A DNA stretch of 41,245 bases from an uncultured Actinomycetes bacterium (GTDB lineage: Bacteria > Actinomycetota > Coriobacteriia > Coriobacteriales > Atopobiaceae): assembly GCA_900315165.1 (NCBI GenBank), contig OMXZ01000038.1:1-41245 (forward strand). The letters run 5' to 3'. Position numbers and translations under genes: made by a program. The notes under the pieces were generated by a model, which saw only the letters and a program-made list of their open reading frames with translations, had not been told where the DNA came from and searched no databases. Below are positions 15,994-25,636 of the stretch, piece by piece (the stretch's first letter is position 1; the number at the start of each line of letters is the position of its first letter).

Positions 15994-16728
15994 CTATTCC
16001 AGGCGATGCGCGACGGCGTCGCAGATGAGGGCGCCGACCACGGTCTTGGCATCCTCGATGCGGCCGTCGAGCACGGCGTCGACCAGCTCCGTCAGGGGGA
16101 CAAGGTCCACGTTGATGAACTCGTCCGCGTCCGGGTCGGACACGCCCTGGGTGAGGCCCGTTGCCAGATAGATGTGGATGAGCTCGTCGGCAAAGCCGCA
16201 CGAGGTGGCGATGGTGGTGAGGTAGGCGATCTGCTCGGCATGCAGGCCGGTCTCCTCCGTCAGCTCGCGGGTGGCGCAGTCGAGCGGGTCCTCGCCCGGG
16301 TCGAGCTTGCCAGCGGGAATCTCCACCGTCACGCGGCCCAGCGCCGTGCGGTACTGGCGGACCAGGCAGATCTTTCCGTCGGCGGTCAGGGCCACGATAG
16401 CGACGGCACCGGGGTGGCGCACGACGTCGCGGATGGCTTCGCGGCCGTCGGGCAGCTTGACCTGTAGGCGGTCGACGTCGAAGATGCGACCGCGCCAGGC
16501 GACATCCTCGGTCTGGACATGCTCGGCCAGTCCCGCGTCGCGCGGGTCTTCGTCGCCCAGCACGAGGTCACGCTCCTGTGGCAGGCCCGACTCATGGTCA
16601 TGGCTCGTCCGGTCGCCGTCGTAGGTATAGGCTGCCGTCGTCTCGAGCAGATCGTCCGCCCCCGACTCCTCCCGGTTTGCAGGATCCTCGGGAGCCTTGG
16701 GCACTCCGCCGCCAAATCTATCGAGCAT
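15994..16728 (-). CDS. NUDIX hydrolase, ADP-ribose pyrophosphatase-like
   Basis: A 244-residue protein. The nudix box is complete at residues 140-162: Gly140, Glu146, REL 154-156, EE 158-159, GL 161-162. A GRIFDVDRLQVKLPDG segment and VRQYR upstream are typical of the ADP-ribose pyrophosphatase subgroup, which cleaves ADP-ribose to AMP and ribose 5-phosphate. The N-terminal 70 residues are an extra acidic, low-complexity extension compared with the usual length of about 180-210. It lies 40 bp downstream of purD on the same strand. Confidence 0.85.
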   Translation of the reverse strand: MLDRFGGGVPKAPEDPANREESGADDLLETTAAYTYDGDRTSHDHESGLPQERDLVLGDEDPRDAGLAEHVQTEDVAWRGRIFDVDRLQVKLPDGREAIRDVVRHPGAVAIVALTADGKICLVRQYRTALGRVTVEIPAGKLDPGEDPLDCATRELTEETGLHAEQIAYLTTIATSCGFADELIHIYLATGLTQGVSDPDADEFINVDLVPLTELVDAVLDGRIEDAKTVVGALICDAVAHRLE

Positions 16729-16768
16729 GATGTAGTTCTTCCTTCCGAAGGTGAGAGGCGCGATGGGG

Positions 16769-18043
16769 TCAAAGGGCGCGGTGTGCGATGTCGTGGCGCA
16801 GCTGCTTGCCCTCGAAATCGATCAGGTCGCAGGCGCGATAGGCCTGGTCACGGGCCTCCTGCAGGGTCGGGGCCACGGCCGTCACGTCGAGCACACGCCC
16901 CCCGCTCGTGTAGGTGCGACCGTCCTCGCCCAGCTTGGTGCCCGCCTGGTAGACGGTGACGCCCTCGAGCTTCTCGGCCTCGTCGATGCCGGAAATGAGC
17001 TTGCCCTTCTCGTAGGAGCCCGGGTAACCAGCGCTCGCGAGAACCACGGTGATCGCCCAGTCGTCGTCCCAGGCCACCTGGTCGGCGGAGAGGGTGCCCG
17101 TGTCGCAGGCGAGGAATGCCTCGAGCAGGTCGCCGCGGAAGCGCGGCAGCACGACCTGGGTCTCGGGATCGCCGAAGCGGGCGTTGAACTCGAGGACCTT
17201 GGGGCCCTCGGCCGTGAGCATGAAGCCGCCGTAGAGGCAGCCGGAATAGGTGATGCCGTCGGCGCGGAGCTGGTCAATCACGCGCTGCTCGGCGTCGACC
17301 ATGGCCGCGAACTGCTCGGGGGTCACCGCGGGGACAGGCGAGTAGGCGCCCATGCCGCCCGTGTTGGGGCCACGGTCGCCGTCGTAGGCGCGCTTGTGAT
17401 CCTGGCTCGTGGCGAGGGGGACGAGCGTCGTGCCGTCCGTGAGGGCGAGCAGCGAGCATTCGGGGCCGTCGAGCATCTCCTCCACGACGACCGTCGCGCC
17501 CGCCGCGCCGAAGTGGCCGTCGAAGCACTCGGCCACACCGGCCAGGGCCTCCTCGGTGGTCTGAGCCACAATCACGCCCTTGCCCGCGGCCAGGCCGTCT
17601 GCCTTCACGACCACGGGGCCGCCGACCTCGCGCACGTAGGCCTCGCAGGCGGCGCGGTCGGTGAAGGACTGCCAGGCCGCGGTGGGCACACCCGCGCGGG
17701 CCATGACCTGCTTGGCGAACTGCTTGGAGCCCTCCATCTGGGCCGCCTCGCCCGAGGGGCCGAAGCAGGCGATGCCCGCCGCGCGCACGGCGTCCGCGAC
17801 GCCCGCAACCAGCGGGGCCTCGGGGCCGATCACCACGAGGCCGATGCCGTGTTCGCGCGCGAAGGCGGCAACCTCCTCGGGAGAGTCCTGGTCGATCGGG
17901 GCCGCCTCGGCCTCGGCCAGCATGCCGCCGTTGCCCGGCGCCACCCAGAAGCGCCCGGGGTGGGGTGACTCCTTGAGCTTGCGAAGAAGGGCGTGCTCGC
18001 GGCCGCCGGAACCCAGCAGCAGGATATCGATCGTGTCGGCCAT
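16769..18043 (-). CDS. purD: PurD, phosphoribosylamine-glycine ligase
   Basis: A 424-residue ATP-grasp enzyme of normal length. It joins phosphoribosylamine and glycine to give GAR, the second step of purine synthesis. Signatures include the N-terminal LLLGSGGREHALL, the ATP-grasp segment VVKADGLAAGKGVIV and the PurD motif DRGPNTGGMGAYSP, followed by EFNARFGDPETQVVLPR. ATG 18043 is chosen (GGGAG seven bases upstream) over 18082. It lies 55 bp downstream of the DegV gene on the same strand. Confidence 0.95.
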   Translation of the reverse strand: MADTIDILLLGSGGREHALLRKLKESPHPGRFWVAPGNGGMLAEAEAAPIDQDSPEEVAAFAREHGIGLVVIGPEAPLVAGVADAVRAAGIACFGPSGEAAQMEGSKQFAKQVMARAGVPTAAWQSFTDRAACEAYVREVGGPVVVKADGLAAGKGVIVAQTTEEALAGVAECFDGHFGAAGATVVVEEMLDGPECSLLALTDGTTLVPLATSQDHKRAYDGDRGPNTGGMGAYSPVPAVTPEQFAAMVDAEQRVIDQLRADGITYSGCLYGGFMLTAEGPKVLEFNARFGDPETQVVLPRFRGDLLEAFLACDTGTLSADQVAWDDDWAITVVLASAGYPGSYEKGKLISGIDEAEKLEGVTVYQAGTKLGEDGRTYTSGGRVLDVTAVAPTLQEARDQAYRACDLIDFEGKQLRHDIAHRAL

Positions 18044-18097
18044 GGTGTTCTCCCTCGCTTCCCACGCCGGGCCCGCTGCCACGGCGCTTAAGTGGTG

Positions 18098-19030
18098 CTA
18101 ATCGGTCAGCATGCTCTTGAGCTTATAAGGGTCGAGCAGCGACTGCTGTATGAAGGCGACGCCGACGGTACCAGTACCCAGGACCGCCTCGGTGGAAAGA
18201 CGGGCCCGGATGGTCGCGGCCCGGCGCGCCTCGAACTCGTTGGTCACGAGCGGCTTCTCGAGACGCGAGAGCGTGCCGTCCTTGGCGGTCCAAATCTCGA
18301 TGGTCGTGAGCGGCCCCACCTCGTGCGCCCGCACGCTGATCGTGCGTGCGAGGATGCCCGCCAGCCAGTCGAGGTCGGTCGACCGCCGCAGGATGCTCAC
18401 ATCGCCCGTCTGATCGATTTCTGTGAAGATGTAGTCGCCCGACATCCGGAAGCTCAGGGACCTGATCGACTTGCGCAGGCCGTGGGCATGCCCGAGCAGA
18501 TGGGCCACCTCGGGGGCAATCTGAGGCGGCAGGAGCATCAGCAGGCGCGACTCCTCCGCGACCTTGGCGGCGTTGCTCACGGCCTCCTCCACCGGGAGGC
18601 CCGCGTCGCGGTCCATCGCGAGGCGGGCGACCACCATCGCGAGCTTAACCGAGACGCACTTGGTGTCGATGATTTTGAAGCGGGCACCGGGCACCTCGTG
18701 GGCCGCGGCGACCGCCGAGCTATAGGACTCGGAAAGCTTGGACGAGGGCGCCGCCACGACGATCTCGGTCGCCCCGTCCTCCACCAGGTCCTCGAAAGCC
18801 GCAGCGTAGCTGTCGCGCCCGGGCGCCGTCACACGCACGCTGCCCCAGGCGGCAAAGATCCGCTCGCGTTCCTCGCGGTTGATGCGACGGTCGAGGTACT
18901 CGTCGTCCTTGAGGGTGATGCGGGTCGAGACAAGGGTCACCCCGAGGCGCGCGCACGTCTCAGGGCTCAGGTCGCAACTGCTGTCGCAGACAATCTCGAA
19001 GGCGGGACGCTCAGCCCTCTCCTCCGCCAT
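18098..19030 (-). CDS. DegV-family fatty-acid-binding protein
   Basis: A 310-residue protein. The N terminus (FEIVCDSSCDLSPETCARLG) carries the DSxCDL motif that opens DegV proteins, and RVTAPGRDSYAAAFEDL corresponds to the TSQPSxxxF-like segment. A later segment IDTKCVSVKLAMVV matches the DSxxxSxGxG region, with the Ser-Gly part altered. Family members bind fatty acids and, as FakB, present them to the kinase FakA. The altered second motif makes the exact role uncertain. ATG 19030 lies 8 bp after the purA stop; an in-frame ATG at 19048 would overlap purA. Confidence 0.8.
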   Translation of the reverse strand: MAEERAERPAFEIVCDSSCDLSPETCARLGVTLVSTRITLKDDEYLDRRINREERERIFAAWGSVRVTAPGRDSYAAAFEDLVEDGATEIVVAAPSSKLSESYSSAVAAAHEVPGARFKIIDTKCVSVKLAMVVARLAMDRDAGLPVEEAVSNAAKVAEESRLLMLLPPQIAPEVAHLLGHAHGLRKSIRSLSFRMSGDYIFTEIDQTGDVSILRRSTDLDWLAGILARTISVRAHEVGPLTTIEIWTAKDGTLSRLEKPLVTNEFEARRAATIRARLSTEAVLGTGTVGVAFIQQSLLDPYKLKSMLTD

Positions 19031-19038
19031 GCGCCATC

Positions 19039-20319
<1,281 letters not shown>

Positions 20320-20380
20320 GAATTTCTCCTTCGTTGAGGTTCAACAACCGTTCCAGTATACGACGGCCGCAAGGCCAAAG

Positions 20381-20409
20381 CGACCCGTTTCCACAGCTGA
20401 AACGGGTCG
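20381..20409 (-). terminator. Hairpin between dnaB and purA
   Basis: Perfect 11-bp arms CGACCCGTTTC/GAAACGGGTCG with a 7-base loop, 18 bp downstream of the dnaB stop. The following T run is short (CTTTGG), so it may be only a partial terminator. Confidence 0.55.
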
Positions 20410-20426
20410 TGCACAAAGACCCTTCC

Positions 20427-21629
20427 CTACTCTCCCACGGGCCGGTAGACCTCGACGAAGCGCGTGGAGCCGGGGATGAAGGTGAGGTCGACGGTACCCA
20501 GCGGGCCCGAGCGGTTCTTGGCGATGATGAACTGCGTGACGCCCTTATCGGGGCGGTCCTGGCGCTCGGCCTCCTCGTCGGAGGTGGAGCGGTCGAGCAG
20601 GATGACGATGTCGGCGTCCTGCTCGATGGAGCCGGACTCGCGCAGGTCGGAGAGCTGGGGACGCTTGCCCGTGCGGCCCTCGACAGTACGGTTGAGCTGG
20701 GAGAGGGCCACGACGGGGACCTCGAGGTCCTTGGCCATGACCTTGATGCCGCGGCTCATCTCGCCGACCTCGGTCGCGCGGCTGTCGGCGCGCTGACGGC
20801 CGGGCGGCGGGGACACGAGCTGCAGGTAGTCGATGATGACAAGGCCGTTTTCCTTCTCATGGAGCAGGCGGCGGGCCTTGGCGCGAATCTCCGTGACGGT
20901 CGTGCCAGCCGTGTCGTCGATCTGGACGTCGAGCGCCGAGAGGTTCGCCGTGGCGTTGAGCAGGTCGGGCCATTGGTTGTCCTGGATGCGGGCGCCGCGG
21001 ATGTCGGAGAGCGATACGCCCGACTCGGCCGACAACAGACGTTGGGCGATCTCGGCCTTGCTCATCTCGAGGGAGAAGAAGGCGACCGAGGCGCCGGCAC
21101 GGGCGGCGTTGGTGCAGAGATTGAGGGCGAAGCTTGTCTTGCCCACACCGGGTCGGGCACCGATGACGATCATCTGACCAGGGCGCATGCCCTGCAGGGC
21201 GTTGTCGATACTGGGGTAGCCCGTCTTGATGCCGAACTCGTTCTCGCCCGCCTGGGCCATCTCACCGAGCTGGTCGTAGAGGTTCCCCATGATGGTGGAG
21301 AGCGGGGCAGAATTGTCCTGCACGTCCTTGCCCGTGATATCGAAGATCTGCTTCTCGGCGTAATCGACGACGTCGCGCGAGTCCTCGGGCGCGTCGAAGG
21401 CCATCGCCTGGATGCGGGCCGAGGCCGAGATGAGCTCGCGCAGGGTTGCGTCACGACGGAGCATCTCGACGTGATGGCGCCAGCTGGCAAGGGCGAGTGA
21501 GTTGCTACCGAGTTCGAGCAGGTAGGCCATACCACCGATGCGATCGAGCTCGCCCATGGAGCGCAGGTGGTCGGCGAGCGTGATGGGATCGACGGAGTCG
21601 GAATGCTCGAACATCTCCGTGACAGCCAT
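20427..21629 (-). CDS. dnaB: DnaB replicative helicase, N-terminal region disrupted
   Basis: The readable frame gives 400 residues, against about 450 for the family. It contains the end of the N-terminal domain (AVTEMFEHSDSVDPITLADHL), the RecA-like motor with Walker A GARPGVGKT (157-165), Walker B-like LVIIDYLQLV, and SRGIKVMAKDLEVPVVALSQLNR. Upstream, ATG 21714 with a strong GGAGGGGGAG site opens PPRDREDRNQVIALPGDVSMPQ in a different frame, which fits the normal start. Between them, near 21635-21650, about 40 residues of the N-terminal domain seem missing and the frame changes. In the dnaB frame RTIY precedes AVTEMF, as in relatives. dnaB is normally essential, so a consensus error or misassembly is the likeliest reason. 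The gene should then span 20427-21714. Confidence 0.85.
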   Translation of the reverse strand: MAVTEMFEHSDSVDPITLADHLRSMGELDRIGGMAYLLELGSNSLALASWRHHVEMLRRDATLRELISASARIQAMAFDAPEDSRDVVDYAEKQIFDITGKDVQDNSAPLSTIMGNLYDQLGEMAQAGENEFGIKTGYPSIDNALQGMRPGQMIVIGARPGVGKTSFALNLCTNAARAGASVAFFSLEMSKAEIAQRLLSAESGVSLSDIRGARIQDNQWPDLLNATANLSALDVQIDDTAGTTVTEIRAKARRLLHEKENGLVIIDYLQLVSPPPGRQRADSRATEVGEMSRGIKVMAKDLEVPVVALSQLNRTVEGRTGKRPQLSDLRESGSIEQDADIVILLDRSTSDEEAERQDRPDKGVTQFIIAKNRSGPLGTVDLTFIPGSTRFVEVYRPVGE

Positions 21630-21714
21630 GTATATCGTGCGGATCCTGAGGCATGCTCACGTCGCCCGGGAGTGCGATGACCTGATTTCTGTCTTCTCGG
21701 TCGCGCGGCGGCAT

Positions 21715-22054
21715 CGCTCCCCCTCCCGAACACGCTGTGCCCATGCCGGCTCTTGCCCATGCTGCCTTTCGGTGGAAGCATGGTAGCCCATTTCCCCGAA
21801 TCTGTCCGCCGCAAAATCGGCCCCTTTCGGCATTCAACAGGACATTGTTGAATGTCATTTCCGAGTACCAGCGATTTCTCGACTTTTCAACGTTTTCAAC
21901 AATATTGAGAACTTTTCCGCAAGCGGCGGAGACGTGCGGGAATCAAAGCCCGGCTTTATGCGCCCGCCACCCCAACAAGCAGGGCAAAGACACACTCATC
22001 TTACGTTTCGTCCCTTAAAATCGCAGGTAAACAAGGGTGTTTATCCATACCTTA
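21715..22054. other. Gene-free region between dnaB and rplI, with TTCAAC repeats
   Basis: No gene is supported. There is a perfect dyad CATTCAACA (21831-21839)/TGTTGAATG (21846-21854). Then TTTTCAAC occurs twice in tandem before an AATATTGAGAA segment (about 21883-21911). This cluster is AT-rich compared with its surroundings and could hold the dnaB promoter and an operator. A TTATCCATA at about 22041 resembles a DnaA box with one mismatch but stands alone. Confidence 0.4.
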
Positions 22055-22096
22055 CAAAAACATCCCCCAGGCACGCGGACGGTGCTCGGGGGATGT
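22055..22096 (-). terminator. Terminator of the rpsF-ssb-rpsR-rplI operon
   Basis: Arms ACATCCCCC (22060-22068) and GGGGGATGT (22088-22096), with an inner GCAC/GTGC stem. On the minus strand a T5 run follows (complement of 22055-22059). Two further dyads lie between it and rplI: GCGACGA/TCGTCGC (22113/22132) and TGACCTGC/GCAGGTCA (22140/22165). Confidence 0.85.
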
Positions 22097-22193
22097 AATT
22101 TGTGCCTTTCAAGCGACGAACGAAGTTTTCATCGTCGCCTGACCTGCATCTTTTGTTGAAATCCGCAGGTCATAGAGGGCGAACAAAGAGGCG

Positions 22194-22718
22194 CTACTCA
22201 GCGGCCTCCTCGGTCGTCTCATCGCTGTCCTCGGCCTCGGCTGTGACTTCCTCGGGCTCGGGCTCCTCGGCGACCTCGGGGCCGACCTGGACAGAGACCT
22301 TGGCGTTGATGTCGCGGTAGAGGTTGACCTCGACCTCGTGGAGGCCGGCGGTCTTGATGGTGCCGCCGCGCGAGATGCGCTTGCGGTCGACCTCGACGCC
22401 GAGCTGGGCCTTGATCGCGTCAACGATCTGGGCGGAGGTGACGGAGCCGAAGAGCTGGCCGTCCTCGCCGATGCGGGCATCGACGACGACCTTCTTGCCG
22501 TCGAGGGTCTCCTTGACGGCATTGGCATCGGCGAGGCGCTTCTCCTCGCGCTTTGCGATGTTGTGACGGCGCTCCTCGAGCTGCTTGATGTTGCCCGGGG
22601 TAGCGGGCTGGGCGATCTTGTTGGGGAACAGGAAGTTCTCCGCGTAGCCCTGGGCGACGTCGACGATGTCGCCCTCTCCGCCCTTGCCCCGGAGCTCGCT
22701 CAGAAGAATAACCTTCAT
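22194..22718 (-). CDS. rplI: Ribosomal protein L9
   Basis: A 174-residue protein. The N domain MKVILLSELRGKGGEGDIVDVAQGYAENFLFP binds 23S rRNA. A long connecting helix follows (KQLEERRHNIAKREEKR) and then the C domain (LFGSVTSAQIVDAI, KTAGLHEVEVNLY). A Glu-rich tail of about 25 residues extends beyond the usual 150. AAAGGAG precedes the ATG. It is the last gene of the rpsF-ssb-rpsR-rplI run, 13 bp after rpsR. Confidence 0.96.
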   Translation of the reverse strand: MKVILLSELRGKGGEGDIVDVAQGYAENFLFPNKIAQPATPGNIKQLEERRHNIAKREEKRLADANAVKETLDGKKVVVDARIGEDGQLFGSVTSAQIVDAIKAQLGVEVDRKRISRGGTIKTAGLHEVEVNLYRDINAKVSVQVGPEVAEEPEPEEVTAEAEDSDETTEEAAE

Positions 22719-22731
22719 GGGAAGCTCCTTT

Positions 22732-23019
22732 CTACCCGCGGTTGCGGGAGCCGCGGTTGGAGACCACGGGGACGGTGTAGGGGACCAGCGCCATCACGCG
22801 GGCGCGTTTGACGGCGTTGGCGATGTCGCGCTGGTGCTGGGTGCAGGCACCCGTGACGCGACGGGGCTTGATCTTGCCGCGGTCGGTCATGAACTTGCGG
22901 AGAAGCTGGGTGTCCTTATAGTCGATGAACTCGACGTTCTCCTTGCAGAACTGGCAGTACTTGCGATGCAGAGGGCGCTCGTCCTGGCGCCTCTGACGCT
23001 GCCTGCTGGGCTTTGCCAT
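22732..23019 (-). CDS. rpsR: Ribosomal protein S18
   Basis: A 95-residue protein of the small subunit. [22 protein letters not shown], then [43 protein letters not shown], is diagnostic. The cysteines CQFC and GAC are the zinc-binding (C+) form. In the ribosome it pairs with S6, encoded by the first gene of this operon. A GAGAGG site precedes the ATG, 19 bp downstream of ssb. Confidence 0.97.
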   Translation of the reverse strand: MAKPSRQRQRRQDERPLHRKYCQFCKENVEFIDYKDTQLLRKFMTDRGKIKPRRVTGACTQHQRDIANAVKRARVMALVPYTVPVVSNRGSRNRG

Positions 23020-23038
23020 AGTGTTTACCTCTCAAATC

Positions 23039-23710
23039 CTAGAACGGGATGTCCTCATCGTAGACGTCCGTGGAAGGGGGCGTCTGACCTGCGGGGGCCT
23101 GGGTAGCAGACGGCGCGGGTGCACCGGCCTGAGCAGGCGCGGGAGCCTGATCCTGCGCAGGCGCGGGAGCCGGCGCAGGGGGCACCGAGGCGGCGAAGCC
23201 GCCGTTGCCCGACCCGAAGGTCTGGGGGGCGGGCTGCTGGGCCTTCTGCTGATAGGTCTGCTGCGGCTGCTGGTAATTCTGCGGCTGCTGCTGATAAGTC
23301 TGCTGCGGCTGGTAGTTGTTCTGGGGGTAGGGCTGCGCCTGGCCCGCGGCCGGATAGCCGCCGCCCTGCTGACCGCGGTCGCGCGAGGAGAGGAACTCGA
23401 CCTCGTCCACGTAGACCTCGATCTTCGAGCGGTTGGAACCGTCCTGAGCCTGCCACTTGCTGTAGTGCAGCTTGCCCTCGACAGCCACCTTGGTACCCTT
23501 GTTGAGGAAACGGGCAAGACCCTGCGCACGCGCGCCGAAGAGCACACAGTCGATGTAGTTGGGACGATCCCTCCACTCGCCGCTCTGCTGGTCCTTGACG
23601 CGGTCATTGACAGCGACGCCGAAGGTCAGGACCGGCGTCCCGCTGGGCATGCTACGCAGCTCCGGGTCGCGGGTCAGGTTGCCCGAGATGTTCACCCTGT
23701 TGATGCTCAT
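23039..23710 (-). CDS. ssb: Single-stranded DNA-binding protein
   Basis: A 223-residue protein. The OB fold (1-110) begins MSINRVNISGNLTRDPELR and includes WRDRPNYIDCVLFGARAQGLARFLNKG and GKLHYSKWQ. A long disordered linker follows, first Gln/Tyr-rich with repeats of QQTYQQ/QNYQQ, then Pro/Ala-rich. It ends with the acidic tip DEDIPF that recruits partner proteins. Size and place between rpsF and rpsR mark it as the main SSB. GGAGGAGG precedes the ATG. Confidence 0.97.
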   Translation of the reverse strand: MSINRVNISGNLTRDPELRSMPSGTPVLTFGVAVNDRVKDQQSGEWRDRPNYIDCVLFGARAQGLARFLNKGTKVAVEGKLHYSKWQAQDGSNRSKIEVYVDEVEFLSSRDRGQQGGGYPAAGQAQPYPQNNYQPQQTYQQQPQNYQQPQQTYQQKAQQPAPQTFGSGNGGFAASVPPAPAPAPAQDQAPAPAQAGAPAPSATQAPAGQTPPSTDVYDEDIPF

Positions 23711-23768
23711 GTGATTTCCTCCTCCAAGGGGCCGCTTTTGGTCCCCTTTCCTTGCCTTTGCGGTCGTC

Positions 23769-24062
23769 TTAGTCCTTATCCGGACGACGGACGATCATGT
23801 GACGCTTCACGTTGTCGTTGATGCGCAGCACTCGGTCGAGCTCTGCGATCTGCGTGGGGTCGGCATGGAAATCGATGAGGATGTAGTCGCCCTCGGTGAG
23901 GCCATCGATATCGTAGGCGAGCTTGCGCTTGCCCCAGTCCTCGACGTTGTCGACTACACCGCCAGGAGTGACGACGGCCCCCTCGATACGCTTCGAGACG
24001 GACGCACGAATCTCCTCGGTTGCGGCGGGATCAACGAAATACAGCAGTTCATAAGCCTTCAT
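23769..24062 (-). CDS. rpsF: Ribosomal protein S6
   Basis: A 97-residue protein of normal length. MKAYELLYFVDPAATEEI opens the ferredoxin-like fold, and GKRKLAYDIDGLTEGDYILIDFHAD with LDRVLRINDNVKRHMIVR completes it. It binds S18 and the central 16S domain. AGAGGAGGTGA is a strong ribosome site. It is the first gene of the operon; the divergent neighbour is the DUF4013 gene. Confidence 0.97.
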   Translation of the reverse strand: MKAYELLYFVDPAATEEIRASVSKRIEGAVVTPGGVVDNVEDWGKRKLAYDIDGLTEGDYILIDFHADPTQIAELDRVLRINDNVKRHMIVRRPDKD

Positions 24063-24381
24063 AACTTCACCTCCTCTGGACTAATGGCTCAGGTAGGTGA
24101 AGGTCCTCCTGAGCAGAAAGGTCGAAGAGTGATAGTACCACAACCTTCCAGTCCCCACGAATCGACAATAGCAGCCGACAGGACGCACACACTCGGCAAT
24201 ATTCCTGCAAGATTGCCGGAAACTGGCAGGCAGCTTGCCACGGGCTGCGGGACGCTGCGGAGAGGACGCCGACGATTCCTGACTTGCCAGCGGCATCGAC
24301 ACTTATCTTCACGGAACCTTCACATAGACGGACTGTGTCCGCCCCTTCGGCTACCATGATGCGTCGATGGAAAGGATGGAC
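24063..24381. promoter_or_regulatory. Divergent region rpsF / DUF4013 with rpsF leader hairpin
   Basis: No gene is supported. In the rpsF leader (minus strand) GCTCAGG (24087-24093) pairs with CCTGAGC (24108-24114) just upstream of the ribosome site. S6-S18 operons in other bacteria use a leader hairpin for autoregulation, so this is a candidate, though I could not match the known consensus. TACTAT-like -10 sequence lies near 24133 on the minus strand. The rest is featureless. Confidence 0.35.
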
Positions 24382-25233
24382 ATGTACCCCTATGACGGTC
24401 GGTTCTACGCACAGGCCAAGACGCTGGTCCGTAGCCAGCACGGCTGGATGAAGCCTTTGCTCGTACTCGCGGCGGCGCAGCTCGTGCCGGTCATCGGCCC
24501 ACTCGGTGCCCTCGGGTACTCTCTCGAGTACGCCCGTCTGGTCGCCTGGGGCGTCGATGCGGCGCCCAAGCAGAAAAACGTGCAGGTCGGCGCATGTATC
24601 AAAGCGGGCTGGCGCGGCTTGGTCGCAGGCCTTGGCGCGACGGCGGTCGGCGCCCTGACCGACACGGTACTCACCTATCTCCTCGGTACCCAATCGAGCC
24701 TTGCCGGTTTAGTCTCGACCCTGATCGGCATGTTCTGCGTCACCCTTTCCTGTGTCTGCGCCGTGCACGCCTCGATCTATCAGAGCTTCCGTGCGGGCTA
24801 CAAGCGCCGCATCCGTGATATGGTCGCGGCCGACTTCCGAAGTATCGTCAGAATCACCTGCATATATATGTTGCTCTGCCTCGGTGTCGGGCTGGTGGCG
24901 GGCATCTTCTTCTCCTTCGTCATCGGCGGGATGATCCAGGACCTGACCAGCTATGCCCCCCTGCTCGCCTATGCCGATACGCTCGAGACCATAACCACGC
25001 GCGATGCGCTGGGCATCCTGGCGCAGTTCACAGCGCTGGCCTCGCCCTACGCGCCGGGCATCGCCGTCGGCCTCTACCTGCTTTCCCTCGGCAACGCGTA
25101 CACCCAGCTCATGCTGAACCTCTGCGTGGGGATCTGGTTCCGCCGCTTCGACGTGCCGAGCTGGCGGTCGATGGACGACCCGCTGCCGTCGCGCGTGACG
25201 CCGGTCGCCCCGCAGCTCCCGCCCTCACGCTAA
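24382..25233 (+). CDS. DUF4013-like integral membrane protein
   Basis: A 283-residue protein with about six hydrophobic segments. It opens MYPYDGRFYAQAKTLVRSQHGWMKPLLVLAAAQLVPVIG, where a short amphipathic start leads into the first helix ending in a P-x-x-G motif. Later come GYSLEYARLVAWGVD, YKRRIRDMVAADFRSIVRITCIYML and a C-terminal pair of helices. The order fits the DUF4013 family of bacterial membrane proteins of unknown function. ATG 24382 is preferred because GGAAAGG lies six bases upstream; ATG 24367 and 24376 are in frame too. It faces rpsF divergently and converges on two tRNA-Ser genes. Confidence 0.7.
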   Translation: MYPYDGRFYAQAKTLVRSQHGWMKPLLVLAAAQLVPVIGPLGALGYSLEYARLVAWGVDAAPKQKNVQVGACIKAGWRGLVAGLGATAVGALTDTVLTYLLGTQSSLAGLVSTLIGMFCVTLSCVCAVHASIYQSFRAGYKRRIRDMVAADFRSIVRITCIYMLLCLGVGLVAGIFFSFVIGGMIQDLTSYAPLLAYADTLETITTRDALGILAQFTALASPYAPGIAVGLYLLSLGNAYTQLMLNLCVGIWFRRFDVPSWRSMDDPLPSRVTPVAPQLPPSR

Positions 25234-25235
25234 GC

Positions 25236-25263
25236 AAAAAAGCCGGCCACTCGCGTGACCGGC
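25236..25263 (-). terminator. Terminator of tRNA-Ser(CGA)
   Basis: Stem GCCGGCCAC (25242-25250)/GTGACCGGC (25255-25263) with one mismatch. On the minus strand T6 follows directly. It may also act on the convergent DUF4013 transcript. Confidence 0.8.
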
Positions 25264-25273
25264 CTGCCATGTC

Positions 25274-25361
25274 TGGCGGAGAGGGGGAGATTTGAACTCC
25301 CGAACCCCGAAGGGTTAACGGTTTTCGAGACCGCCGCATTCAGCCGCTCTGCCACCTCTCC
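25274..25361 (-). tRNA. tRNA-Ser (CGA)
   Basis: 88 nt with encoded CCA (25274-25276). The acceptor is GGAGAGG/CCTCTCC with discriminator G, the anticodon loop is CTCGAAA, the variable arm is long, and the T loop is TTCAAAT. Confidence 0.96.
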
Positions 25362-25366
25362 AGATA

Positions 25367-25390
25367 AAAGACGTGGCGCCGAAGCGCCAC
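25367..25390 (-). terminator. Terminator of tRNA-Ser(GGA)
   Basis: Stem GTGGCGC (25373-25379)/GCGCCAC (25384-25390), followed on the minus strand by GTCTTTTATC. It lies between the two serine tRNA genes. Confidence 0.65.
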
Positions 25391-25399
25391 GGGATTTAC

Positions 25400-25490
25400 T
25401 GGCGGAGAGTCAGGGATTTGAACCCTGGAGACCCTTTAGAGGCCTACACGATTTCCAATCGTGCTCCTTCGACCACTCGGACAACTCTCC
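25400..25490 (-). tRNA. tRNA-Ser (GGA)
   Basis: 91 nt with encoded CCA (25400-25402). The acceptor is GGAGAGT/ACTCTCC, the anticodon loop is TTGGAAA, there is a long variable arm, and the T loop is TTCAAAT. Confidence 0.96.
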
Positions 25491-25636
25491 AAAAGCGCAA
25501 CGGTCAGTATACAAGAATCCGCCGCACAATGCCACGTCAACTTCCGCGCTTTTTGTGTACAGTGGACGGGCGTCAAAGAGGCGGCGTCGTCGCTGACACG
25601 TCGTATCCGAATCGTTTTCGCGAAGGGGGCGAGCGC

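Noticed and set aside
21737-22018. A 93-codon plus-strand frame between dnaB and rplI
   Set aside because: No ribosome site or recognisable protein features, and it overlaps the likely start of dnaB and the TTCAAC repeats.
22041-22049. DnaA box (TTATCCATA)
   Set aside because: One mismatch, single copy, and no cluster or AT-rich unwinding element. An origin is expected beyond gyrB instead.
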